DNA of 64,000 bases from Bacteroidia bacterium (GTDB lineage: Bacteria; Bacteroidota; Bacteroidia; SpSt-205): assembly GCA_025059535.1 (NCBI GenBank), contig JANXCX010000019.1, positions 132,363-196,362 on the forward strand, given 5' to 3'. This document shows, piece by piece, positions 16,597-25,570 of the stretch. The position numbers were made by a program, and so were the translations under genes. The notes under the pieces were generated by a model that was not told where the DNA came from, did no database searches, and saw only the letters and a list, made by a program, of their open reading frames with translations. Each line of letters begins with the position of its first letter. Position 1 is the first letter of the stretch.

Positions 16597-19083
16597 TTAG
16601 GGCATAGCCACAAGGGGCATAAGGTGCAGCTGGGTACGGGTAGGGTCCACCCAAAAGAGCCAGGGCTTCTGGCGCCAGAGGAGAAGTTTAGCCTGGGCGG
16701 GCTTAACGGCCAAAGGCACCGGCCGCAGATTATCCAGAGAGGTGCCCTGATAGAGGACGTACGCCTCTTCAATTTGCCCCAGCAGCCAGTAACGTCCTTG
16801 GGCGTAGCCGATTTGCCAGCTGGTCTTTTCGGGCACAGGGGTAAGGAGAAGGCCCCTTTTTAGAAGCGTACCTTGCGGGCTGTAGCGTCCATACGCTAGC
16901 TCCCAGCGGCCATCACTCCGCTGCCCTAAAAAGGTCAATACCACCTCGCCAGGTCCTAAAAGGTCTAAGCGTGGATAGAGGTGGTGGGTATGCGTTAGGG
17001 GCGGTATTTGGCGCCAAAGGATTTCGCCCTTAGGGGAAATGCCCACTACCCGCAGCGTCTGCTGGTAGGGCCCAGGCGCCTCTTCGCAAAAAGCTACCCA
17101 CACATTTCCTAAGCTATCCTGAAGCGCCTGGAAGAAGCGCTGCGGCTTAGCCGTGGGCACTAAGGCCAGGCCTCCCCCTACCTCACCCAGCGCTCCATAA
17201 GCATAGAGAATCTGATACTTGCCCTGTACTTCCTCTTGCCATAGGTGATGGAGGCGCCCACTATCGCTTCCCGGAAAAAGGAGGGCCGAATTTTGGAAGG
17301 TGAGAAGGGTACGCCACCCCTGTTCGGGACCTAAGGGCCAAATAGGACGCAGGTAAAGGTCAAAGCCGCTCTCTTCCAAGCTGCGACTATCGGTCCAATA
17401 AGCATAGAGGCGACCACCTTGGAGAAGCCAGCGGGGTTCGTGCTGATGCCGCTTAGCGTCGCAAATCGACAGAGGACGAGGAAAAAGCGGGCGGCCCGCC
17501 GACGTGAAGGCTTGGGCATAGAGATCACTCTCCCCTATAGACTCTTCGGCCCGCCAGAGAATCCAGGCAGTATCCCCCAAAAAGATGGCCTGGGCTTCCT
17601 CTTGGAGTAAGTTGGGCTGGTAGCCCAGGGGCTGGCCCAGTTTAGGCCACTGAGGCTCTAATTCAGCGTTCAATAGCTGGCCATAGAGCTGCCGGCGGTT
17701 TTTCCCTTCCCGATTATCGCTCCATAACAGAAGGAGTTTATCTCCCCACGGCACCGCTTCAATTGCGCCTATCTGAGCCAAGGGCTGCTCTCTATTGCCC
17801 CCAAGGGCCCTATGCAGACGAACTTCCCCCTGAAGCGAGATATGAGCCACATACACATAGCTACCCTCCGTAGGGTGCTCCTCTAAGTAAGCCACCCAAA
17901 AATCCTGAAAGCCCAGTGCCGCCACACAAAGGCTATGCTGCATGTAGAGGTTATCCGCCAAAGGCCGACCCGTAAATTCCCATAAAGGCTTGCCTTGGGC
18001 CGAATAGCGCTGAAAGTAAATATCTCCCTGCATGCGTCGGAAATCCACCCAAACGGCTATAAGTTCATTCTGGAGGTAGTTTAGGATAAGTTGGGGGTTT
18101 TGTTGGGGTCCAGGCAGGCTTACTATGGGTAGGCCCTCCTTTGGTAAGAGCGGCTGACCAGTGGTAATGTCAAACCTTTGGTAATAAAGGTCCCAATCCT
18201 GGCGACGATTGTCCTCCCATACTACCCAGACCTCAGCCCCGCGCTTGTATAGGCGGGGGTTTTGCTGGTCGCCGGCCTCTGTACAGAGCGGCACTTCGTA
18301 CAGCTGCTGCCCATGGCGGTTGTAGCGCACGAGGTAGAGGTCCTTCCCAATCCCACTCATAGAGAGGCCTTCGTACGCCGCAATAAGTCCCCCATAACCG
18401 TCCCCAAGGAATTCAGCCGTTTCAACGCTACGGCTCGTACCCGTGAGGGAGCGAGCAGAAGAAACCGCTTCCCCTTTCCATAGCCACTTCTGAAAGAAAA
18501 GCTCCCATCGCCGCCCGGTATAGGCTTCCCAAAGCACTATAAAGCCTTCTGCATCACTAAGAAGAAGCCGGCCATGCCGGACAGGCCGCCGCCCCCCTTC
18601 AATTACTTCCTTAAGCTCGGCCATACCCGTAGCCGAGAAATAGTGAAGAGAAAGCGCATTTTCCGTCTGGAGTAGGAGCACCACCCCGCCTTTCGGTTTA
18701 GGCTGAAGCTGGAGGGATTTAGCTGGCTGCCCCAAATGCGTCTGCCATCCAAGAAAAAGTTCCTTTTCTAAAGAGAATACAAAAGTACCCTGAGCCGAGC
18801 TCCAGGCCCCATATAGACCGCCGGTTTCACTTACGGCGGCGTCCCACGCCTCTACGCGCGTAGTCTCGCGACAGGAAACGCAAAGGCCTACACTACCCGA
18901 GGGCGCAGCCAAAGCCGTATCTATGTAGTGCAGGTAAAGATGGGGGGTACCTGCGCGGGTAGCCCGATAGCCTAGCCATATGTGATGGGGGGTTACGGGC
19001 CATACTTTGAGGTCCTGCACCACCTGCCGATAAGGGGTAGGAATGCTCCAAGTTTGCATCCACAGAAGGAGCCGCAGCCCCAT
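16597..19083 (-). CDS. Large beta-propeller-like protein of unknown function
   Basis: 828 residues with a short hydrophobic start. The chain repeats a motif of the form V-W-x-D-x-R-x-x-x-D-x-Y-x-Q (VVWEDNRRQDWDLYYQRFD, VWVDFRRMQGDIYFQRYS, LLWSDNREGKNRRQLYGQ, AYWTDSRSLEESGFDLYL), blades of a beta-propeller of the kind found in secreted proteins. There is no type IX sorting domain at the C-terminus. The ATG at 19083 lies 4 bases after TACTTTTG. It heads the operon with DUF4159 and the OstA-like protein, which hints at an envelope role; the precise function is unknown. Confidence 0.7.
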   Translation of the reverse strand: MGLRLLLWMQTWSIPTPYRQVVQDLKVWPVTPHHIWLGYRATRAGTPHLYLHYIDTALAAPSGSVGLCVSCRETTRVEAWDAAVSETGGLYGAWSSAQGTFVFSLEKELFLGWQTHLGQPAKSLQLQPKPKGGVVLLLQTENALSLHYFSATGMAELKEVIEGGRRPVRHGRLLLSDAEGFIVLWEAYTGRRWELFFQKWLWKGEAVSSARSLTGTSRSVETAEFLGDGYGGLIAAYEGLSMSGIGKDLYLVRYNRHGQQLYEVPLCTEAGDQQNPRLYKRGAEVWVVWEDNRRQDWDLYYQRFDITTGQPLLPKEGLPIVSLPGPQQNPQLILNYLQNELIAVWVDFRRMQGDIYFQRYSAQGKPLWEFTGRPLADNLYMQHSLCVAALGFQDFWVAYLEEHPTEGSYVYVAHISLQGEVRLHRALGGNREQPLAQIGAIEAVPWGDKLLLLWSDNREGKNRRQLYGQLLNAELEPQWPKLGQPLGYQPNLLQEEAQAIFLGDTAWILWRAEESIGESDLYAQAFTSAGRPLFPRPLSICDAKRHQHEPRWLLQGGRLYAYWTDSRSLEESGFDLYLRPIWPLGPEQGWRTLLTFQNSALLFPGSDSGRLHHLWQEEVQGKYQILYAYGALGEVGGGLALVPTAKPQRFFQALQDSLGNVWVAFCEEAPGPYQQTLRVVGISPKGEILWRQIPPLTHTHHLYPRLDLLGPGEVVLTFLGQRSDGRWELAYGRYSPQGTLLKRGLLLTPVPEKTSWQIGYAQGRYWLLGQIEEAYVLYQGTSLDNLRPVPLAVKPAQAKLLLWRQKPWLFWVDPTRTQLHLMPLVAMP

Positions 19084-19087
19084 GCCG

Positions 19088-19095
19088 CAAAAGTA
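19088..19095 (-). promoter_or_regulatory. TAnnTTTG promoter element of the propeller/DUF4159/OstA operon
   Basis: TACTTTTG on the minus strand, 4 bases before the ATG at 19083. Confidence 0.7.
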
Positions 19096-19120
19096 AAACC
19101 CACCCCCCAGAAAAAAGCAC

Positions 19121-19128
19121 TACCTTTG
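19121..19128 (+). promoter_or_regulatory. TAnnTTTG promoter element of secA
   Basis: TACCTTTG, 10 bases before the ATG at 19139. It shares a 55-base intergenic region with the divergent propeller-gene promoter. Confidence 0.7.
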
Positions 19129-19138
19129 CCTAATTAGT

Positions 19139-22100
19139 ATGCTGACATGGCTTGTGCGCCTTTTTGGCAGTAAGCGGGAGAGGGATATCGCGCGTCTGCG
19201 CCCTATAGTGGCAGAAATCAATCGGATTTATGCCAGCCTGCGGGATCTCTCGGATCAAGCCCTGCGTGAAAAGACATTTGAATTACGTGCTAAAATACAA
19301 GCCGCCATAGCCCCCCTGGAAGCCGAGCGTCAGCGTACTGAATCGGCTATCCAAGAAGCTATTCTGAGCGGAGACATCCACGCACAGACCGAGCTCTTTT
19401 CCAAGCTGGATAACCTGCGCCTAGAACGTAATAAAGCCTTAGAAGCGGTGCTGAAACAGCTTCTGCCGGAAGCCTTTGCCATCGTGCGCGAAACTGCCCG
19501 CCGCCTCACGGAACATAAGCAGCTCGTCGTCCCTGCTACCGACTGGGACTACGAGATGGCCCAGAAGTACGGCCACATACGCATAGAAGAGGGCCAGGCT
19601 ATATGGCCAAATGTATGGAAAGTGCGCGGCCATGAACTAGAATGGAACATGATCCATTACGATGTGCAGCTTATGGGGGGTATCGTCCTCCATGAGGGTA
19701 AGATAGCGGAAATGGCTACTGGTGAGGGCAAAACGCTTGTAGCTACCCTCCCCGCCTACCTAAATGGCCTTACAGGCCTTGGCATGCACATCGTAACGGT
19801 CAATGACTACCTGGCTAAGCGCGACGCCGAATGGAATGGTCCGCTCCTTGCCTTCCACGGTTTGCGCGTGGACTGCATAGACTACTACGAGCCGCACTCC
19901 GAAGGGCGCAAGCGTGCCTACCAGGCCGACATCACCTACGGAACGAATAATGAATTTGGCTTTGACTACCTGCGCGATAATATGGTAATGGCCCCCGAGC
20001 AGATCGTACAACGGGAGCACCATTACGCTATAGTGGACGAAGTGGACTCGGTTCTAATTGACGAGGCGCGCACACCCCTTATCATCTCCGGCCCAGTTCA
20101 GTATAGCGACCATCACCTCTATCAGCAATTCAAGCCTCTCATTGAACGCCTCGTAAATGATCAGCGCCGATTGAGCCAGGAATTTCTCCAAAAAGCTAAA
20201 AAGCTCATCAAAGAAGGTAAGACTAAGCCCGAGGAAGGCGGAAAATATCTTCTGCGTATTCAACGCACTACGCCTAAGTATCGGCCTTTTCTCAAGTACC
20301 TCGCCGAGCCGGGCATAATGCCTCTCCTGGAAAAAGCCGAGGCTTTTTACCTCCAGGATAACGCCCGCCGCATGCCTGAAGTGGATGAGGAACTCCTTTT
20401 CGTAGTGGATGAAAAGAATCACTCCGTAGACCTTACGGATAAGGGGATTGAACGCGTGGCGCAGTATGGAGAGGATCCCGGGCTTTTTACCCTGCCCGAC
20501 TTGGCCAGTGCCTTATCCGAGATAGATGGCGACTCTACCTTAGCCCCTCAGGAAAAAGCCGCCCGGAAAGAGGCAATCTACCGAAGCTATGCCGAAAAAG
20601 CCGAAAAGCTCCACGCCATCCAGCAGCTTCTGCGCGCCTATGTGCTCTATGAGCGGGATGTAGATTATGTCGTACTAAATGGGCAGGTGCTTATCGTAGA
20701 TGAGCACACTGGGCGTATCCTGCCGGGCCGCCGTTACTCCGAGGGCCTCCATCAAGCAATAGAAGCCAAGGAAGGCGTAAGTATAGAAGGTGCTACGCAA
20801 ACCTGGGCTACCATCACCCTCCAGAATTACTTCCGCATGTACCACAAGCTGGCCGGGATGACGGGCACGGCCGAGACCGAAGCCAAAGAATTTTATGACA
20901 TCTACAAATTGGATGTGGTCGTGATTCCCACGAACAAACCCGTTATCCGAAAGGACTACGATACCATCCTCTTTCGCACCCAACGGGCCAAGTATAACGC
21001 CATCATAGAGGAAATTAAGCGCCTGCACGCCGAAGGGCGCCCTGTGCTGGTAGGTACTACGTCGGTAGAGACCTCGGAGCTTTTGAGCCGCATGCTGAAA
21101 ATGGCTGGAATCCCCCATAACGTCTTGAATGCCAAGCACCATGAGCGCGAAGCGGAAATTATAGCCCAGGCTGGGCTCAAAGGGGCCGTTACCATCGCCA
21201 CAAATATGGCTGGGCGGGGTACGGACATTCGTCTTGGACCAGGGGTAGCGGAGCTGGGTGGCCTGGCCGTTATCGGCACCGAACACCACCAGGCGCGCCG
21301 CATTGACAATCAGTTACGGGGGCGCGCCGGACGCCAAGGCGACCCCGGCACCTCCCAGTTTTTCGCCTCCATAGAGGATGACCTCCTCCGCCTCTTCAAC
21401 TACGAGCGCCTCAGCAAATGGATGGATTTCCTCAAGTTCAAAGAAGATGAATCCATCCAGGACCGCATGGTTACCCGCACCATCCAAAATGCCCAAATGC
21501 AAGTAGAGCGCAATCACTTCGGAATTCGTAAGCGGCTCCTGGAGTATGATGAGGTAATGAATCACCAGCGAAAGGCCATATATGCCCGTCGGCGCAGTGC
21601 CCTCTTTGGCGACCGTCTGCAAGTAGACCTCTCTAACATGCTGTATGACCTCTTAGTAGCCCTCGTAAGCCGCTACTCTAAGCCTGAAGATGCTGAAGCC
21701 CTAGCGGTAGATTGCGTGCGTACCCTGGCCTTCCTTCCGCCAATCACCCCAAAGGATTTAGAGCCCTTTCAAGTAGAGCGTATCGCCACCCACCTGCACA
21801 AAATGGCCTACGACTTCTACCGAAGCAAAAAAGAGCGCATCAATAAGCTGGTCCACGAGCACACCACGGCTCTCCTCAAGCAATTTCCCGATGCCCAGTG
21901 GCTTCAGATAGATTTCACTGATGGTACGATGCGCCTGCCAGTAGTCGTCTCAATTCCCGAGATTATCCGCACTCAAGGTTGGAGCACCTTTGCGGAAGTA
22001 GAAAAAATAGTTACGCTCAGTCAGATAGACAATCTGTGGGTGGAGCACCTGCGGCAGCTGGATGATCTGCGTCACAGTGTCCAGACTGCAGTATATGAGC

Positions 22101-22444
22101 AAAAAGACCCCCTTCTGGTCTATAAGTTTGAATCCTTCAAGCTCTTTCAGCAGATGCTCGACAGGCTCAATCAGCAGGTATGGAGTCTGCTTTTCCGTTT
22201 AGAAATTTATGAGGAGCGGCAGGCGGCGCGAAAGCAGCGGCCAGAGCGGGATTTGTCGCGCCTGCGGGCACGTCAGGCCGAGGACTATTACTTTAGCGCG
22301 CTTCCCACGCCGAGCTCTGCAGTACCTGAGTATGCGGGTGCGCCGGCAGCGGTAGCTACGGAACCAGCGGAAAGTACGCCTCCCCTTTCCCGCCGAGAGC
22401 GTCGTGCCTTAGAAAGGCAGCAGCGTAAAAGAAAGACCCGCTAA
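19139..22444 (+). CDS. secA: Preprotein translocase ATPase SecA
   Basis: 1101 residues, the long Bacteroidota form. SecA pushes unfolded preproteins through SecYEG with ATP. Walker A is ATGEGKT (about 193-199), the DEAD-like motif is DEVDSVLIDEARTPL, and the second motor domain contains TNMAGRGTDIRLG and QLRGRAGRQGDPG. An insertion of about 45 charged residues near residue 60-100 accounts for part of the extra length. The C-terminus is a basic tail (RRERRALERQQRKRKTR) without the cysteine-rich zinc motif many SecA proteins carry. The stop overlaps the convergent radical-SAM stop by 4 bases. Confidence 0.98.
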   Translation: MLTWLVRLFGSKRERDIARLRPIVAEINRIYASLRDLSDQALREKTFELRAKIQAAIAPLEAERQRTESAIQEAILSGDIHAQTELFSKLDNLRLERNKALEAVLKQLLPEAFAIVRETARRLTEHKQLVVPATDWDYEMAQKYGHIRIEEGQAIWPNVWKVRGHELEWNMIHYDVQLMGGIVLHEGKIAEMATGEGKTLVATLPAYLNGLTGLGMHIVTVNDYLAKRDAEWNGPLLAFHGLRVDCIDYYEPHSEGRKRAYQADITYGTNNEFGFDYLRDNMVMAPEQIVQREHHYAIVDEVDSVLIDEARTPLIISGPVQYSDHHLYQQFKPLIERLVNDQRRLSQEFLQKAKKLIKEGKTKPEEGGKYLLRIQRTTPKYRPFLKYLAEPGIMPLLEKAEAFYLQDNARRMPEVDEELLFVVDEKNHSVDLTDKGIERVAQYGEDPGLFTLPDLASALSEIDGDSTLAPQEKAARKEAIYRSYAEKAEKLHAIQQLLRAYVLYERDVDYVVLNGQVLIVDEHTGRILPGRRYSEGLHQAIEAKEGVSIEGATQTWATITLQNYFRMYHKLAGMTGTAETEAKEFYDIYKLDVVVIPTNKPVIRKDYDTILFRTQRAKYNAIIEEIKRLHAEGRPVLVGTTSVETSELLSRMLKMAGIPHNVLNAKHHEREAEIIAQAGLKGAVTIATNMAGRGTDIRLGPGVAELGGLAVIGTEHHQARRIDNQLRGRAGRQGDPGTSQFFASIEDDLLRLFNYERLSKWMDFLKFKEDESIQDRMVTRTIQNAQMQVERNHFGIRKRLLEYDEVMNHQRKAIYARRRSALFGDRLQVDLSNMLYDLLVALVSRYSKPEDAEALAVDCVRTLAFLPPITPKDLEPFQVERIATHLHKMAYDFYRSKKERINKLVHEHTTALLKQFPDAQWLQIDFTDGTMRLPVVVSIPEIIRTQGWSTFAEVEKIVTLSQIDNLWVEHLRQLDDLRHSVQTAVYEQKDPLLVYKFESFKLFQQMLDRLNQQVWSLLFRLEIYEERQAARKQRPERDLSRLRARQAEDYYFSALPTPSSAVPEYAGAPAAVATEPAESTPPLSRRERRALERQQRKRKTR

Positions 22445-23472
22445 GGCGTCTCAAAGAGGGAGGGCTGCCCTCCACGACGAAAGCGGCTCAGGTCATACGC
22501 AGGCATAGGCGGGGCTGTAGAATAGTAGCGCGCTAGCCCCGCCTGAAAGGTTTGCTGAATAGCCTCCGCCAAAGGGCCGCTCCCTTGAAGGCGCCGCCCC
22601 CACTGGCTGTCCCCCAGCTGCCCCCCATGACACGCCGCAATTTGCCGCAAAACCTTCTCCGCCCGGTCAGGAAAGTAAGTACGCAGCCAAGTAGCAAAGA
22701 TTTCCGCTATGGCGCCATTGAGGCGTACAATAGTATAAGCCGCCGTGCGCGCGCCAGCTGCTCGCGCCGCAGCCATAATAGGTAAGAGCTCATCCGCATT
22801 AAGGCCAGGAATAAGAGGGGCTACCATTACCCCTACGGGCACGCCCGCCGCCGTAAGCCGCTGAATTACCTCTAAGCGTCGCGCCCCTGTCGCCGTACGC
22901 GGCTCCAGCCGCTGGCGCAGCGTCTCCCGCAGGGTAGTTACGCTAATATACACATGCACCAGATTCAGCCGACTCAGCTCCGAAAGAATATCTATATCCC
23001 GCAGGATAAGGGCACTCTTCGTGATTATACACACTGGGTGGCGAAACTCCAAAAGCACTTCTAAAATTTGGCGGGTAAGGCGAAAATCCCGCTCCAGAGG
23101 CTGATAGCAATCAGTATTTCCAGCCAGCATGATCGGCTGCGGGCGCCACTTCGGATCGCTCAGCTGCGCCCGCAAAAGCAACACCGCATTCTCCTTGACC
23201 AGAATTTTCGTCTCAAAATCTATCCCCGCCGAGAAGCCCCAGTACTCGTGGCTATTGCGCGCATAGCAGTAGATACATCCATGCTCGCAGCCCGCATAAG
23301 GGTTCATGGAATACACTAGGGGTAAATCTGGGCTGTCTATAACATTGACGATTCGGCGGGCTTTAACGCGAATCACCTGGATAGGAGCTGAATCGGGCGC
23401 TAAGGCAGCCTCGTAGGCGTAGGCTAGGGGATCAAATCGGTTGGGGGGATTATGACGGGCCCCGCGCCGCAC
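22441..23472 (-). CDS. PA0069-family radical SAM protein (SplB-like)
   Basis: 343 residues. The radical-SAM cluster motif CEHGCIYC gives C62, C66 and C69 for the 4Fe-4S cluster. The surrounding text (SPDLPLVYSMNPYAGCEHGC, YWGFSAGIDFETKI) matches the PA0069 family, relatives of spore photoproduct lyase whose substrate is unknown. The start is a GTG 5 bases downstream of the icd stop, so it is co-transcribed with icd. The last base pairs of its stop overlap the secA stop. Confidence 0.9.
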   Translation of the reverse strand: MRRGARHNPPNRFDPLAYAYEAALAPDSAPIQVIRVKARRIVNVIDSPDLPLVYSMNPYAGCEHGCIYCYARNSHEYWGFSAGIDFETKILVKENAVLLLRAQLSDPKWRPQPIMLAGNTDCYQPLERDFRLTRQILEVLLEFRHPVCIITKSALILRDIDILSELSRLNLVHVYISVTTLRETLRQRLEPRTATGARRLEVIQRLTAAGVPVGVMVAPLIPGLNADELLPIMAAARAAGARTAAYTIVRLNGAIAEIFATWLRTYFPDRAEKVLRQIAACHGGQLGDSQWGRRLQGSGPLAEAIQQTFQAGLARYYSTAPPMPAYDLSRFRRGGQPSLFETP

Positions 23473-23477
23473 TAGCT

Positions 23478-24935
23478 CTACTCCCCTTGACCTTTAGAAA
23501 AGCCTTCTACCCCATCAAAAAGATAGAGGTTCTCCATTTTGATAAACTCCAGCCCCGCTTTCTGGTAAGCCTGAAGGGCCTGAATTATGACGTCTGAAGA
23601 GAGGGGCGCGCCAGTGGCGGACATCAGGCGCGTGCGCCAGTGATCTACCAGGAAGGTCTCCTCTAGCGTTTGAGGCCAGACCGCTGTACCGCGGTTGGAG
23701 ATCATCGTAAGCTTGAGCGTAGGCGGGAGGACGGCCTGAATCTTTTGGGCCAGTTCATTCGGATGGCCAGGCGTCCAGTTCACGAAAATATCTACGCCGA
23801 TTAGCTCTTTCTTCGGAGGTTTAGGGCGCGTATACGCCGGGATAGTGAGCACTCGAGCAGGGCCACCTTCTTGCGTGTAGCGCACGGCCTTTAGGGTTTC
23901 CGGCTGCTTGCCCAGATTCCGCACTACGGCTTCGGCAAACTCCTTAGTACCTACTTTAGCGCGCGAGAAGCCTTCCCGATAGATGTCGTAGGTGTGGTAG
24001 CCTTCCTCAATAGTGCGCAGCCAGGCGTTGTGCACCCTCTCAGCTACTTCAGGCTGGCCAATATGCACCAGCATCATGATGCCTGCATGCAGTAAGCCGG
24101 AAGGGTTAGCCAAGTTTTGCCCGGCTCGGCGCGGCGCCGATCCATGAATCGCCTCAAACATAGCCACCGAAGGGCCAATATTAGCCGACCCCGCCAAACC
24201 CACCGAACCCGCTATCTGAGCCACCATGTCCGAAAGAATGTCCCCGTAGAGGTTGAGGGTAACTACTACATCAAACTGCTCCGGCGTATCCGCCAGCTTC
24301 GCCGTGCCAATATCTATAATCCAGTGCTCCTTCTCAATCTCTGGGTATTCCGCGCCGATTTCGTCAAATACCTTATGAAAGAGTCCGTCCGTTAGCTTCA
24401 TAATGTTATCCTTAGTCATACAGGTAACTTTCCGACGCCCATACGCCCGAGCGTACTCAAAGGCATAGCGAATAATGCGCTCACACCCTGGCTGCGTAAC
24501 CAGCTTAAGCACCTGATAAACCTCCGGCGTCTGGCGATGTTCTATGCCAGCGTATAGGTCTTCCTCATTTTCGCGAACGATTACGACGTCTAGGCCGGGA
24601 TACTTAGTTTCTATGAAGGGGTGGTAAGAGACGCAGGGACGCACGTTGGCGAAAAGGTTGAAGAGCTTACGGGTAGTTACGTTGAGGCTTTTATACCCCC
24701 CGCCCTGTGGCGTAGTAATAGGAGCTTTGTAGAAAACTTTCGTTGCCCGAATCGTCTGAATGGCCTCAGGGGTAATTCCAGCGGTATAGCCTTGAAGGTA
24801 GATTTTTTCGCCGATTTCTATGACGTGGGGCTCTATTTGGGCACCCGCTTCTTGAAGAATATGAAGGCAAGCGCTCATAATTTCGGGGCCTATGCCATCC
24901 CCATAGGCTACTGCGATAGGTACTTTACTGGCCAT
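23478..24935 (-). CDS. icd: NADP-dependent isocitrate dehydrogenase (long, Thermus-like type)
   Basis: 485 residues. It oxidises isocitrate to 2-oxoglutarate in the TCA cycle. The N-terminal two thirds show the isocitrate/isopropylmalate dehydrogenase fold: KAPITTPQGGGYKSLNVTTR binds substrate, ENEEDLYAGIEHRQ follows, and EAIHGSAPRRAGQN with NPSGLLHAG is the cofactor region. A C-terminal extension of roughly 140 residues is as in the Thermus/Rickettsia-type enzymes. NADP preference is inferred from the family. TAGCTTTG lies 7 bases before the ATG and includes the ruvA stop codon. Confidence 0.92.
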   Translation of the reverse strand: MASKVPIAVAYGDGIGPEIMSACLHILQEAGAQIEPHVIEIGEKIYLQGYTAGITPEAIQTIRATKVFYKAPITTPQGGGYKSLNVTTRKLFNLFANVRPCVSYHPFIETKYPGLDVVIVRENEEDLYAGIEHRQTPEVYQVLKLVTQPGCERIIRYAFEYARAYGRRKVTCMTKDNIMKLTDGLFHKVFDEIGAEYPEIEKEHWIIDIGTAKLADTPEQFDVVVTLNLYGDILSDMVAQIAGSVGLAGSANIGPSVAMFEAIHGSAPRRAGQNLANPSGLLHAGIMMLVHIGQPEVAERVHNAWLRTIEEGYHTYDIYREGFSRAKVGTKEFAEAVVRNLGKQPETLKAVRYTQEGGPARVLTIPAYTRPKPPKKELIGVDIFVNWTPGHPNELAQKIQAVLPPTLKLTMISNRGTAVWPQTLEETFLVDHWRTRLMSATGAPLSSDVIIQALQAYQKAGLEFIKMENLYLFDGVEGFSKGQGE

Positions 24936-24942
24936 GTCCGAG

Positions 24943-24950
24943 CAAAGCTA
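24943..24950 (-). promoter_or_regulatory. TAnnTTTG promoter element of icd
   Basis: TAGCTTTG on the minus strand, 7 bases before the icd ATG. Its TAG is the ruvA stop codon (24948-24950). Confidence 0.65.
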
Positions 24951-25517
24951 CGAAGATTTGAGCGCAAGTTGGATAAGGGTTATAGGGTTAGCGCTAGGGT
25001 CAAGTTGGAGGGCTTTGGCCAGGCGGTAATGGGCTTCTTGGGCCGTAAGGCCCAAGGCAAGCAGGGCTTCGTAAGCTTCCCCGTAGCTGGCGGTTCGGAC
25101 AGTGGTTAGGCGCTCCTTAAGGAGAGGCTTCAATTCCAAAAGCATCTGCTGGGCAAGCTTCTTACCTATACCGCGCACTTGACTAAGGGCTTCTACATCC
25201 TCAGCCTGCAGAAGCTGGAGGAACTGCTCTACAGAAAAAGTAGAAAGAATGTGGAGGGCACGCTGAGGCCCCAGACGCGGCACGCGCAAAAGGGCCAAGA
25301 AGAGTTTTTTCTCCTCCTCTTCCCGAAAGCCATAAAGCACGGGTTCGCCCTCCTCGCGCGGAAGAATCAGTACAGTGTGGAGCTTGAGGGGAAGATCCGC
25401 CTGGATAGAGGACACCAGCGAAAGCGGGACGCGCAAAAAGAGCCCTATATCTCCTACCTTCAGCACAAGGCCATGCGGATAGACCTGCGCCACCCGGCCT
25501 TCAACAAAGGCTATCAT
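24948..25517 (-). CDS. ruvA: Holliday junction DNA helicase subunit RuvA
   Basis: 189 residues, usual length. RuvA binds four-way junctions and loads the RuvB motor during recombination repair. Domain I is an OB fold (MIAFVEGRVAQVYPHGLVLK), domain II has two helix-hairpin-helix motifs (LLRVPRLGPQRALHIL and VRGIGKKLAQQMLLELK), and a flexible linker leads to domain III (EAYEALLALGLTAQEAHYRL). No ruvB or ruvC is nearby. It is upstream of icd, 12 bases apart. Confidence 0.96.
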   Translation of the reverse strand: MIAFVEGRVAQVYPHGLVLKVGDIGLFLRVPLSLVSSIQADLPLKLHTVLILPREEGEPVLYGFREEEEKKLFLALLRVPRLGPQRALHILSTFSVEQFLQLLQAEDVEALSQVRGIGKKLAQQMLLELKPLLKERLTTVRTASYGEAYEALLALGLTAQEAHYRLAKALQLDPSANPITLIQLALKSS

Positions 25518-25522
25518 CGCTA

Positions 25523-25530
25523 CAAAAGTG
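25523..25530 (-). promoter_or_regulatory. Near-match promoter element of ruvA
   Basis: CACTTTTG on the minus strand (7 of 8), 5 bases before the ATG at 25517. Confidence 0.45.
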
Positions 25531-25544
25531 CGATGGAATTTATG

Positions 25545-25552
25545 TACCTTTG
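25545..25552 (+). promoter_or_regulatory. TAnnTTTG promoter element of the coiled-coil lipoprotein gene
   Basis: TACCTTTG, 18 bases before the ATG at 25571, one of only two exact elements with a longer leader. Confidence 0.6.
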
Positions 25553-25570
25553 TGCCCTAACTCACACACT

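Noticed and set aside
20675-21289. 204-codon open frame antisense to secA
   Set aside because: It lies entirely inside secA, has no promoter element or recognisable domain, and mirrors its codon pattern.
24621-25109. 162-codon open frame antisense to icd and the end of ruvA
   Set aside because: Spans two convincing genes on the other strand and has no family features.
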